DNA of 64,000 nt, from assembly GCA_043721315.1 (NCBI GenBank), contig JAYSQZ010000026.1:1-64000 (forward strand), read 5' to 3'. The notes below the pieces were generated by a model, which worked only from the letters and a program-made list of their open reading frames with translations, did no database searches and was not told the DNA's origin. Below, piece by piece: positions 15,171 through 22,232 of the stretch (its first letter is position 1; each line of letters begins with the position of its first letter). Source of the stretch: Elstera sp043721315. Its GTDB lineage: Bacteria > Pseudomonadota > Alphaproteobacteria > Elsterales > Elsteraceae. A program made the position numbers and the translations under genes.

Positions 15171-15866
15171 ATGTTGTTAGGGTTAGAAGGCGTATCGGCA
15201 GGTTATGGTGATAGTCAGCTTTTATCGGATATTTCTTTTAGTCTCGCACCGGGTCAGTCGTTAGCGCTTCTGGGGCGCAACGGGGTTGGTAAAACTACTT
15301 TGCTGAAAACTATTCTCGGCCTAACCCGGCAGCGCGCGGGGTCTATTCGCTTTGGCGAGAGCGATGTATCGCGTTGGTTGCCGGAGCGTCGGGCGATTGC
15401 CGGGATTGGCTGGGTGCCGCAAGAGCGCGGTATTTTCCGCTCGCTGACGGTACTCGAAAACCTAACAGCGGTAGCCCTGCCCGGCCCGTGGACGCCGGAG
15501 CGCGTGTTCACCCTGTTTCCACGTTTAGCCGACTATCGCCGCCGGGGCGGGGAGGAGCTTTCGGGCGGCGAGCAACAGATGCTGGCAATTGGGCGCGCGC
15601 TCGTGCTCAACCCGCGCTTACTGCTGCTCGATGAGCCGACGGAGGGCCTTGCCCCCGTGATCGCCGACGACGTTCTGAGCGCCCTTACCCGTCTGTTTCG
15701 CTACGAGGGGATGGCGGGAATCGTGGTAGAGCAGCACGCCTCTAAAATTCTTGGGCTGACCGATCAGGCGATTATTTTGGAGCGTGGCCATCTCGTCCAT
15801 CACGCCGCCAGTGCCGATCTCATGGCCGATACGGCCACGCGCAGCCGCTTTCTAGGCGTGGGGTAA
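15171..15866 (+). CDS. livF: Orphan ABC transporter ATP-binding protein, LivF type
   Basis: A 231-residue ATPase of the branched-chain amino acid/amide importer family. Walker A GRNGVGKTT (about residue 36), the LivF-type GIGWVPQERGIFRSLTVLENL segment, signature LSGGEQQM, Walker B LLLLDEPTEGLAP and the IVVEQHA switch region are all present. LivF normally works with LivG, LivH, LivM and a binding protein, none of which is nearby. The gene starts just after a mosaic repeat and its 3' end overlaps arsC convergently by 15 bases. It may serve a transporter coded elsewhere or be left over from a deleted operon. The reading frame itself is intact. Confidence 0.85.
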   Translation: MLLGLEGVSAGYGDSQLLSDISFSLAPGQSLALLGRNGVGKTTLLKTILGLTRQRAGSIRFGESDVSRWLPERRAIAGIGWVPQERGIFRSLTVLENLTAVALPGPWTPERVFTLFPRLADYRRRGGEELSGGEQQMLAIGRALVLNPRLLLLDEPTEGLAPVIADDVLSALTRLFRYEGMAGIVVEQHASKILGLTDQAIILERGHLVHHAASADLMADTATRSRFLGVG

Positions 15867-16373
15867 GGGAGCCGTGTCCGCCGCCTGTTCCCCAATCGCC
15901 GTCAGCCGTTTTTGCAAGGCAAGACGATCGAGCGAGGCGAAGGGCAGGGCGGCGAAGACGGAAATCCGCCGCCGCAACTGCTTGAAAGCGCTCACGAACG
16001 CGGCTTCGCGCGCAAGGTCGCTTCCGTCAACGGCGGCAGGATCATCGACACCCCAATGGGCCGTCATCGGCGTGCCCGGCCAAATCGGGCAGACTTCACC
16101 TGCGGCATTATTGCAAACGGTGAAAATAAAATCTATTTGCGGCGCATCGGCACCCGCAAACTCTTCCCAGCTTTTGGAGCGCAGCCCTTCCGTGGGGAAG
16201 CCTTCAGCCCGCAAAATCTTCAGGGCCAGCGGATGGACCTGGCCTTTCGGCTGGCTCCCAGCGGAAAAAACCTGAAACCGCCCCCCACCATCGTGGCGCA
16301 AAATGCTTTCGGCCAAAATGGAGCGGGCGGTATTGCCAGTGCAGAGAAACAGCACGTTGAACGAACGAGACAT
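15852..16373 (-). CDS. arsC: Arsenate reductase, thioredoxin-coupled (low-molecular-weight phosphatase fold)
   Basis: A 173-residue cytoplasmic reductase turning arsenate into arsenite. The phosphatase-like loop holds Cys11 (LFLCTGNTARS), and the relay cysteines appear in FTVCNNAAGEVCP (about residues 82-92), the pattern of thioredoxin-dependent ArsC. Three start codons lie in series (GTG 16379, ATG 16376, ATG 16373); the last has the best spacing to AGGAGG. The gene follows arsR by 9 bases and is presumably derepressed by arsenite or antimonite. No arsenite pump (ArsB or Acr3) is nearby. Confidence 0.88.
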   Translation of the reverse strand: MSRSFNVLFLCTGNTARSILAESILRHDGGGRFQVFSAGSQPKGQVHPLALKILRAEGFPTEGLRSKSWEEFAGADAPQIDFIFTVCNNAAGEVCPIWPGTPMTAHWGVDDPAAVDGSDLAREAAFVSAFKQLRRRISVFAALPFASLDRLALQKRLTAIGEQAADTAPLPHA

Positions 16374-16382
16374 CATCACCTC

Positions 16383-16733
16383 CTAGCAGGATTTCGGAAG
16401 ACAGGCGGGCGCGGATAGCGCGGTCAGGATCGAGCCACACAGCGCGGCTTCGCCCTGGCAACAGTCGGTGAGGAGAAACAGCACCAGCGCTTGCACACTC
16501 TCTAACCGCGCCCGATAGCGAATAGTCCGCCCATCCCGGCTGGACGTGACCAAATCGGCGCGCGCGAGCAAGCCAAGGTGCGTTGAAAGCGTGTTCTGCG
16601 GCACATCGAGCAAGCGCGCGAGTTCGCCTGCGGCAAGGCCCGCCGGTTCATGCCGCACCAGCAGCCGAAACGCAGCCAGCCGAGTTTCTTGCGCGAGCGC
16701 CGCCAATGCCGAGATTGCGTCTATATTTTCCAT
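16383..16733 (-). CDS. arsR: ArsR-family metalloid-responsive repressor
   Basis: A 116-residue winged-helix repressor. The recognition region is LARLLDVPQNTLSTHLGLLARADLV (about residues 38-62) with a wing at TSSRDGRTIRYRA. The usual ELCVCDL metal site in the helix is absent; instead cysteines cluster near the C-terminus in DCCQGEAALC and in ACLPKSC, the arrangement of ArsRs that bind arsenite at a C-terminal site. It probably controls itself and arsC. The upstream region (16734-16770) is AT-rich with several ATAT stretches suited to an operator, but no clean dyad is obvious. Confidence 0.88.
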   Translation of the reverse strand: MENIDAISALAALAQETRLAAFRLLVRHEPAGLAAGELARLLDVPQNTLSTHLGLLARADLVTSSRDGRTIRYRARLESVQALVLFLLTDCCQGEAALCGSILTALSAPACLPKSC

Positions 16734-16789
16734 ATATCGAGAATTATAGAAATATAACCGCCTGTCAAGTGGCGTGCGAAAGGCTGGGG

Positions 16790-17512
16790 CTATTTTAGCT
16801 CTAGCCGCGCCCCTAGCTCTGGTGCCATCAGGCTTTGAAGCTGGCTGACGATTTGCAGGGCGTGCTCGCCGCCCAAGGCTTCGGCGAGGTCCGGGTTTTG
16901 CGCGGTAATCGCCGCGATCAAGCCCTCGTGTTCGTCCACATAGCGCAGCGGTAGGCGATCGTCGAACCTGCGGTAGTAGAGCCTTAGCAGGCGCATACCT
17001 TCGTTGAGCAGCCGCGCAAAAAATTCAGTGTAGTAGGGATTATGCCCGGCAGCGGCAATGGCGAGGTGGAAATCGCGGTTGGAATGCAGCATCGCCAGCG
17101 CCTCTTCTCGCGCCACCGCGTCGGCAAACTTGGCTTGCGCTAGGCTAATCGCCTCGAGATCGGCTGCTGTGCGCCGCTCGGCGGCAAGACGGCTAGAAAC
17201 GCGGTACATCAGCGTCAGCGCGTCCAGATAAGGCGGCAGGCTGGCGAAATCCAATATCGCCACAATAGTATTGCGGTTCGGCAGGGTCGAAGCCAGCCCT
17301 TCCGCCACCAGCCGCACGAGCGCTTCTCGCACAGGGGTGCGCGACGTGCCGAACCGCTCGGACAGGCCGGTTTCGTCCAGCGGGGCACCCGGCGCAAGGC
17401 TGAGGTTCAGAATATCCTGCTTCAACGCTTCATAAATGACCGGGGAGGCGGAGCCGCGCGGGGCTGCGCTGCGCGGGGGGGCGGTGTGCGCGCTCTCTAA
17501 CTCAGTATCCAT
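16790..17512 (-). CDS. GntR-family regulator with FCD effector domain
   Basis: A 240-residue regulator: GntR winged helix at about residues 25-90 (YEALKQDILNLSLAPGAPLDETGLSERFGTSRTPVREAL) and an all-helical FCD ligand domain afterwards with metal-type histidines in NRDFHLAIAAAGHN and VDEHEGLIAAI. It is divergent from the two hydroxyproline genes and separated from them by 134 bases, so it most likely represses them in the absence of hydroxyproline or an intermediate. The first 20 residues are a disordered Ala/Pro/Arg-rich extension. Confidence 0.88.
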   Translation of the reverse strand: MDTELESAHTAPPRSAAPRGSASPVIYEALKQDILNLSLAPGAPLDETGLSERFGTSRTPVREALVRLVAEGLASTLPNRNTIVAILDFASLPPYLDALTLMYRVSSRLAAERRTAADLEAISLAQAKFADAVAREEALAMLHSNRDFHLAIAAAGHNPYYTEFFARLLNEGMRLLRLYYRRFDDRLPLRYVDEHEGLIAAITAQNPDLAEALGGEHALQIVSQLQSLMAPELGARLELK

Positions 17513-17566
17513 CCGGCCCGCCGCTCTTTCACGTTAAGCCCGACCATAAAGGAAATTGATGCAGTT

Positions 17567-17612
17567 TGTCGACAGCGCTTGACGGGCGGATTTTTTGAAC
17601 ACAGACTGTACA
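17567..17612. promoter_or_regulatory. Candidate GntR operator/promoter region
   Basis: The divergent gap contains the perfect 8-bp dyad TGTCGACA (17567-17574), TTGACG (17579-17584) as a possible rightward -35, and TGTACA (17607-17612), a palindrome of the type bound by FadR/FCD regulators. This is suggestive only. Confidence 0.3.
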
Positions 17613-17646
17613 CATAAATTGAACCGTTCCTCGGAGGCTTCTCCCC

Positions 17647-18579
17647 ATGTCTGATCCCCGTAAAACTTGGCGCGGTATGTTCCCCGCTGTAACGACGCAG
17701 TTTCACGCCGATTTCTCGTTGGATCTTCCCGCGACGGGCCGAGTGATCGAAGCCCTGATCGCCGATGGCGTCTCCGGTCTCGTTATGTGCGGCACCGTGG
17801 GGGAGAATTGCTCGCTCACCCGCGATGAGCGGGGGGAGCTTATCGCGCTCGCCGCCAGCGTTACCAAAGGCCGTGTGCCGGTGATCGTGGGCGTCGCGGA
17901 CTATACGCCGGTGTTGGCGGCAGAATCGGCGCGGCTGGCTCAAGCCAAGGGCGCGAACGGCCTGATGGTGATGCCAGCGATGGTCTATCCGGCCAAACCG
18001 CGCGAAACCTTAGCGCATTTTCGCACTGTGGCAGCGGCCAGCGACCTGCCGATCATGATTTACAACAACCCGCCCTCCTACCGTACCGACGTAACCCCGG
18101 CGATGCTGGCGACGCTTGCGGACGTTGATACCATTGTTGCCTTCAAGGAATCCTCCGGCGATACGCGCCGCTTGGTCGATGTTCGCACGATGACCGGCGA
18201 CCGTTTCATCCCCTTCTGCGGGCTGGATGATGTGGTGTTGGAGTGCGTCGTGTTGGGCGCGGTCGGTTGGGTGTCGGGCATGTCCAACGTCTTCCCGCGC
18301 GAGGGGGAAACCCTGTTTCGCCTCGCGCGCGATGGCCGCCTAGCCGAAGCTATGCCGATTTACGATTGGTTCATGCCGCTGCTGCACCTCGATGCCCGTC
18401 CGGACCTCGTGCAGTGCATTAAGCTGTGCGAGCATATTGTGGGCCGGGGAACGGATCTCACGCGCCCGCCGCGTCTGGCACTGGACGACGCCGAAACGGC
18501 GGAAGTAACGGCGATGATGGCCCGCGCGCTCGCAACCCGCCCCGTTCTGCCGGATGTTGGCCTGCCGCCGATTGTATAA
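17647..18579 (+). CDS. DHDPS/NAL-family lyase, probable pyrroline-4-hydroxy-2-carboxylate deaminase
   Basis: A 310-residue TIM-barrel Schiff-base enzyme. Catalytic Lys167 sits in VAFKESSG, and Tyr139 in IMIYNNPPSYRTD. The GTVGENCSLTRDE stretch replaces the GTTGES(P/A)TL of true DapA. A genuine dapA is present elsewhere in the window (49347), and this gene is followed 25 bases later by a hydroxyproline epimerase, so the likely reaction is deamination of 1-pyrroline-4-hydroxy-2-carboxylate to 2-oxoglutarate semialdehyde, as in LhpC. A GGAGG ribosome site precedes the ATG. Other DHDPS-family functions cannot be excluded. Confidence 0.82.
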   Translation: MSDPRKTWRGMFPAVTTQFHADFSLDLPATGRVIEALIADGVSGLVMCGTVGENCSLTRDERGELIALAASVTKGRVPVIVGVADYTPVLAAESARLAQAKGANGLMVMPAMVYPAKPRETLAHFRTVAAASDLPIMIYNNPPSYRTDVTPAMLATLADVDTIVAFKESSGDTRRLVDVRTMTGDRFIPFCGLDDVVLECVVLGAVGWVSGMSNVFPREGETLFRLARDGRLAEAMPIYDWFMPLLHLDARPDLVQCIKLCEHIVGRGTDLTRPPRLALDDAETAEVTAMMARALATRPVLPDVGLPPIV

Positions 18580-18604
18580 TTCCCCCTGATCCAGAGGTTC
18601 CGTT

Positions 18605-19618
18605 ATGGCGCGCTCCACGTTCTTTTGCATTGATGGTCACACCTGCGGCAATCCCGTGCGCGTGGTGGCGGGCGGCTCGATCCCCGTATTGAAGGGCGCG
18701 ACCATGTTCGAGCGCCGCCAGCATTTTCTGGCGGAGTTCGATTGGATTCGCCTGAGCCTTATGTTCGAGCCACGCGGGCACGATATGATGTCGGGCAGCA
18801 TTCTCTACCCACCGACGCGCCCCGACTGCGATGTGGCGATTCTGTTTATCGAAACCTCCGGCTGTCTGCCCATGTGCGGCCACGGCACGATTGGCACGGT
18901 CACGACGATCATCGAACACGGGCTGATAACGCCGCACACACCCGGCCTGTTGCGGCTGGATACCCCGGCGGGCGTAGTGGAAGCGCGCTACGAGATGAAC
19001 GGGCCGTTTGTGGAGCGGGTAACGCTCACCAACGTACCATCCTTCCTGCTCGGGCGCGCTTATGCCGTCGATCTGCCCGGTTTCGGGCCGATCACGGTGG
19101 ATGTGGCGTTCGGGGGGAATTTCTACGCTATCGTCGAGCCACAACCCGGCTACCGCGACTTGGCCGACCTGCAACCGTCGGAAATCCTCTCCCTTAGCCC
19201 AAAACTCCGCGCGGCTTTCAATGCCGCGCACACGATTGCTCACCCCACCAACCCAGCGCTCAACAAGCTCACGCATATTCTCTGGACCGGAGCCGCGCAA
19301 ACCCCAGGCGCCACCGCGCGCAATGCCGTGTTCTACGGCGATAAAGCCATCGACCGCTCCCCCTGCGGCACGGGCACCTCTGCCCGCATGGCGCAGTTGC
19401 ACGCCACCGGGCGGCTGAAACTGGGCGAAGACTTCATCCACGAAAGCATCATCGGCTCCACCTTCACCGGGCGCGTTGAGGCTGAAACCGACGTAGCAGG
19501 CCACCCGGCGATCATCCCCTCCATCGCCGGGTGGGCGCGCGTGACCGGGTTGAACACGATCTACGTGGAGGACCGCGACCCGTTTTGGCGGGGGTTTCAG
19601 GTGGCGGATGAGGGGTGA
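18605..19618 (+). CDS. 4-hydroxyproline 2-epimerase (proline racemase family)
   Basis: A 337-residue enzyme interconverting trans-4-hydroxy-L-proline and cis-4-hydroxy-D-proline with two catalytic cysteines. Both are present: Cys91 in LPMCGHGTIG and Cys254 in RSPCGTGTSA. A threonine at the second position would have meant a trans-3-hydroxyproline dehydratase. The opening FFCIDGHTCGNPVRVV is typical. It is the second gene after the deaminase. D-hydroxyproline dehydrogenase, needed between the two steps, is not in the window, and the downstream aldehyde dehydrogenase is only seen as a scar at 1-293. Confidence 0.88.
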   Translation: MARSTFFCIDGHTCGNPVRVVAGGSIPVLKGATMFERRQHFLAEFDWIRLSLMFEPRGHDMMSGSILYPPTRPDCDVAILFIETSGCLPMCGHGTIGTVTTIIEHGLITPHTPGLLRLDTPAGVVEARYEMNGPFVERVTLTNVPSFLLGRAYAVDLPGFGPITVDVAFGGNFYAIVEPQPGYRDLADLQPSEILSLSPKLRAAFNAAHTIAHPTNPALNKLTHILWTGAAQTPGATARNAVFYGDKAIDRSPCGTGTSARMAQLHATGRLKLGEDFIHESIIGSTFTGRVEAETDVAGHPAIIPSIAGWARVTGLNTIYVEDRDPFWRGFQVADEG

Positions 19619-19624
19619 GGGGCT

Positions 19625-19975
19625 TCAAGGTTTTGTGGGGAGGTTTTGCAGCGCCATTAAAATAGCTTGTTCAAGCTCATCGAGATCCTCCGTGACAACA
19701 TCCCAGATGCGCTGGACGTTCGTGCGGAAATATTCATGCACAACCCGGTCGCGGAGCGAGGCGATAGCTCGCCACGGAACGGAGGGGCTAACTTCAGTAA
19801 AAGCTGGGCTAAGGTGCTTTGCCGCCTCCCCGATAACGCTTATCGAATAAAGCGTAGCTCGGATAATGGCAGGCTTTCCGGCGAACCCCTCGTAGGAGAG
19901 ATCCAGTGTATCGGCGCGGATGTCGTTAATTGCCGACAGAATATCCCGCGCCCGCTCCCTGTCACTGCGCGCCAT
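19625..19975 (-). CDS. hepT: HepT-like ribonuclease toxin (DUF86)
   Basis: A 116-residue all-helical HEPN protein. The RNase motif Rx4-6H is seen in LRDRVVHEYF (about residues 75-84), including the HxY tyrosine that is AMP-modified in HepT/MntA pairs. The start overlaps the stop of the antitoxin gene by one base (TGATG). It should cut cellular RNA unless modified by the partner nucleotidyltransferase. Its 3' end faces the epimerase gene with 6 bases between. Confidence 0.85.
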   Translation of the reverse strand: MARSDRERARDILSAINDIRADTLDLSYEGFAGKPAIIRATLYSISVIGEAAKHLSPAFTEVSPSVPWRAIASLRDRVVHEYFRTNVQRIWDVVTEDLDELEQAILMALQNLPTKP

Positions 19976-20271
19976 CAGAAAATCATAATCTTGTCGCGCT
20001 CGAAGGCCGCGCGCACCTCGGGCCGGAAACTAGAAATTTCCCCTAAATCGACGCGCCGCCCCAGGCAGTCTTCGAGCAAAAGCCGAGTTTCTTCAAAGCG
20101 GATCAGCGAGAAGGCGCGACCCGGCTCGATCTCAACCGCCAAATCCACATCGCTTTCCGCCCGATTCTCCCCCCGCGCCATCGACCCAAACACCGCCAAA
20201 TGCCGAACGCCCCGCTCACGTAGGGCGGGTTCTTGGTCGTACAAGCGATCGAGGATGATGGGGAGATGCAT
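19975..20271 (-). CDS. mntA: MntA-like nucleotidyltransferase antitoxin
   Basis: A 98-residue minimal nucleotidyltransferase. The motif GSx10DxD is intact: FGSMARGENRAESDVDLAVE (about residues 28-47). A third acidic residue in RRVDLGE fits the active site. In known pairs this enzyme silences HepT by adding AMP groups to the tyrosine of its RxxxxHxY motif. It precedes and is coupled to hepT. Confidence 0.85.
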   Translation of the reverse strand: MHLPIILDRLYDQEPALRERGVRHLAVFGSMARGENRAESDVDLAVEIEPGRAFSLIRFEETRLLLEDCLGRRVDLGEISSFRPEVRAAFERDKIMIF

Positions 20272-20294
20272 TGTATGCCGGGAAGAGTTGAAAT

Positions 20295-20594
20295 CTATTC
20301 GAGAGTATCGCAGGCCGAGGATGGGGGGAAGGTCTTGCGGGCGCGGTGGGCGAAGGCGTCAGCGGCGGGCGATAGTTGTCCGTCGTTTACGGCCTGAGTG
20401 GTTATCGCCAGCACTTTCAACAGCGCTAAGGTTTGCTGCGTGGCCTCATAGCTTTCGATATCCTGAAGTACCGCGCGCGGCATCCCCTCTTCCAGAATAA
20501 TCATCGGGCGCTGCGTCTCCGCCAAATCGCGTAGCATTTCCGGCGCATGTGCCGAGAAATGCCCGATGGTCGTCGTCTGATCCGTCAGCTTCAT
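20295..20594 (-). CDS. Phd/YefM-family antitoxin without a neighbouring toxin
   Basis: A 99-residue protein with a Phd/YefM-type N-terminus: HFSAHAPEMLRDLAETQRPMIILEEGMPRAVLQDIESYE, the DNA-binding fold of these antitoxins. A helical C-terminal tail would bind the toxin. The position where a RelE/ParE-type toxin should follow is instead occupied by mntA, 23 bases away, so the antitoxin is either solitary or has been captured by the HepT/MntA module. A short palindrome at 20618-20633 may be its operator. Confidence 0.75.
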   Translation of the reverse strand: MKLTDQTTTIGHFSAHAPEMLRDLAETQRPMIILEEGMPRAVLQDIESYEATQQTLALLKVLAITTQAVNDGQLSPAADAFAHRARKTFPPSSACDTLE

Positions 20595-20617
20595 GGGCGG
20601 GAGCCTTATGAAGGTGA

Positions 20618-20633
20618 TAAGACGTATATCTTA
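20618..20633 (-). promoter_or_regulatory. Near-palindrome upstream of the Phd/YefM gene
   Basis: TAAGACGTATATCTTA has TAAGA/TCTTA arms and an almost symmetrical centre, 24 bases before the ATG at 20594. Phd-type antitoxins bind such dyads to repress their own operon; it also contains a possible -10 element. Confidence 0.4.
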
Positions 20634-20667
20634 GCGAATAACCTGGGGTGAGAGGAAGATTTTTGCG

Positions 20668-20694
20668 GGCGTGCGTATCGAGCAATAAGCGCAC
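20668..20694 (-). pseudogene. vapC: First nine codons of a VapC (PIN-domain) toxin, rest deleted
   Basis: From the GTG at 20694 the frame reads MRLLLDTHA, the universal opening of VapC PIN-domain RNases with the first catalytic Asp. The next residues should be LLWWL or similar, but instead the reading becomes unrelated sequence (RKNLPLTPGY) that is the upstream region of the next antitoxin gene. The fragment stands 4 bases after the stop of a Phd-type antitoxin gene, exactly where VapC belongs. Confidence 0.7.
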
Positions 20695-20698
20695 GCGC

Positions 20699-20929
20699 TT
20701 ACTCCCAAGCCGCTAGGTCCTGCTCAGACAGGGGCTCGAAAAACTCAGGCCCAACGCTGATGGGGCCCCGCAACACGCCGAACTGGCGTTTTGCAGAAGG
20801 GGGCTGGAAGGGGACTAACTTGGCGATAGGCTCTTTCCCCCGCGCAACAAGAATCTCCTCGCCCGCCTCGACTCGCGCTAAAAGCTGCGACAGGGTGGTT
20901 TTTGCCGTGTGAATAGTGACGGTTGCCAT
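20699..20929 (-). CDS. Phd-family antitoxin whose VapC partner has been deleted
   Basis: A 76-residue antitoxin of the prevent-host-death family: VTIHTAKTTLSQLLARVEAGEEILVARGKEPIAKLVPF, followed by a toxin-wrapping tail ending FFEPLSEQDLAAWE. A strong AAAGGAGG site precedes the ATG. The reading frame is intact although only a nine-codon stub of its VapC toxin remains downstream, so it is either a relic or now an anti-toxin against related VapCs elsewhere. Confidence 0.82.
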   Translation of the reverse strand: MATVTIHTAKTTLSQLLARVEAGEEILVARGKEPIAKLVPFQPPSAKRQFGVLRGPISVGPEFFEPLSEQDLAAWE

Positions 20930-20972
20930 AGCTGCCTCCTTTAGATAGGTGTTTGGTCCCGGTGCGGTTCAG

Positions 20973-21003
20973 TTTACAATTAATTTTTTTCATGTAGTGT
21001 AAA
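20973..21003. promoter_or_regulatory. Inverted repeat in the divergent gap before the HNH gene
   Basis: TTTACA (20973-20978) and TGTAAA (20998-21003) flank an AT-rich 19-base spacer between the leftward antitoxin and the rightward HNH gene. It is a plausible antitoxin operator or shared promoter. Evidence is limited to the symmetry and position. Confidence 0.35.
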
Positions 21004-21036
21004 ATTCTTGTTTATTGGTCTTGAGAGTAAATATAG

Positions 21037-22089
21037 ATGAAAAAAAATCAACCCCGCGCCTTTATTCGAGATCCACGTTGTGTCTATACAGGTAAAAAAC
21101 TAGAGGCTGGGCACCCAGAATTTAGACCGAGCAATGAACATATAATACCACTTTCGCTCGGTGGCTCAAACCAGTTCACAACCAATGATGTGGCGTTGGA
21201 AGCTAATAATCGGGCTGGCCGGGATATTGATGACGCAGTTGCATCTGCGCTCCCCTTTTTGACTCTTCGCCATCATTATAAACTAGTTGGTCACCGGAAA
21301 ACGATCCCCAATATCAAGCTCCAAGGCGAATTCCTAGATTTGCAGGCGAATGCTTCAATGGACATTGATGTCGATGGGACTATTAAATTCGAGTTTGAAG
21401 ATGAACAACAGACTACCGGCCAAGTTATCACATTAGGTTCGACCAAAGAACGCGTTCGCTTTTTTCTAACTGGTCGTTTAGCTCAAGCCGAAAAGCGAGG
21501 CCTCAACCTGCTAACTCCATATGGAAATATTACTGATGCCGAAGATATCGAGATTGCCTTGATGCTTGCTGACCGGAACGAAGGTAATCAATTCAAAGGG
21601 ACTATCACGATTGATATGTCAGAATACCATTTCTCTTTGGTTCGTCTCATGATCAAAATTGCTCTCGGTCTTGGCCATCGGGTTCTCGGGCCAGAGTGGA
21701 CGTTCTCGCCTGGGGGACACAGTCTGCGTAAAGACCTCTTTAGAAGACCTGAAGATCGCACACGGCCATCTACGCATGGGACGCTATATGCCCGCTTGCC
21801 CAATAAGCTTCATCATCTCATCGGCATTCACCGAGATCAACACTCCATGATGGTGGCGCCAATTGGAAAAAAAACCGTAGCAATAATTGCTTTGTTTGGT
21901 GGCGATACAGGTGTCGCAATCATCGATCTGGGTTATGATTCGCGCTCTTTCTTTCAACGCGCTATGAAAGAGGGGCGGCCGGTAGAATGTGCCTTCACTA
22001 TTCCGTTAAACACGACCGGAAGCCGACCGTTCAGAGGGCAGAGCATTGAGGAAATCGCCCATTTTGGAGCAGCCAACGGGCTACTCTAA
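21037..22089 (+). CDS. HNH-endonuclease-like protein, AT-rich, probably acquired
   Basis: A 350-residue protein with an HNH-type motif near the N-terminus: CVYTGKKL (Cys15), then EHIIPLSLGG at residues 34-43 and EANNRAGRDID at about 55-65, the EHIIP...NN spacing seen in many HNH nucleases. The remaining 280 residues form a domain I do not recognise, with no membrane segment or signal peptide. The gene is visibly richer in A+T than its surroundings and has adenine-rich codons (MKKNQP start), suggesting transfer. It sits between toxin-antitoxin genes and tRNA-Ser. A role in defence or in a mobile island is possible but unproven. Confidence 0.6.
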   Translation: MKKNQPRAFIRDPRCVYTGKKLEAGHPEFRPSNEHIIPLSLGGSNQFTTNDVALEANNRAGRDIDDAVASALPFLTLRHHYKLVGHRKTIPNIKLQGEFLDLQANASMDIDVDGTIKFEFEDEQQTTGQVITLGSTKERVRFFLTGRLAQAEKRGLNLLTPYGNITDAEDIEIALMLADRNEGNQFKGTITIDMSEYHFSLVRLMIKIALGLGHRVLGPEWTFSPGGHSLRKDLFRRPEDRTRPSTHGTLYARLPNKLHHLIGIHRDQHSMMVAPIGKKTVAIIALFGGDTGVAIIDLGYDSRSFFQRAMKEGRPVECAFTIPLNTTGSRPFRGQSIEEIAHFGAANGLL

Positions 22090-22171
22090 ACCACACGGGC
22101 TGAGGCTCTGCTGCGTGCTAAGAGGTCGCGAGGATAAATAGGCTGAGATTGAAACCTAAAGCTACGGAGGG

Positions 22172-22232
22172 CATCCTGCTTCGCGGTGAGGATATTTACA
22201 ATCCTGCGAAGCTCGCAGAGCGAAGCAGGATG
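22172..22232 (-). terminator. Hairpin at the 3' end of tRNA-Ser
   Basis: CATCCTGCTTCGC (22172-22184) is perfectly complementary to GCGAAGCAGGATG (22220-22232). On the minus strand this stem starts inside the last two bases of the encoded CCA of the tRNA gene and could mark its transcript end. A third related block ATCCTGCGAAG lies in the loop, so alternative pairings are possible. No long U-run follows. Confidence 0.5.

Noticed and set aside
17647..18579. Second copy of dapA
   Set aside because: Although in the same family, its motif is GTVGENCSLTRDE and it neighbours a hydroxyproline epimerase; the DapA-like copy is at 49347.
18458..19504. 348-codon minus-strand frame opposite the hydroxyproline genes
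   Set aside because: It is antisense to two clear enzymes, is rich in Arg/Gly/Ala as expected for shadow frames of GC-rich DNA, and shows no family motif.
20446..20694. 82-codon frame starting MRLLLDTHA as a full VapC toxin
   Set aside because: Only the first nine residues are VapC-like; the rest covers the start of the next antitoxin gene in another frame and lacks the other PIN acidic residues.
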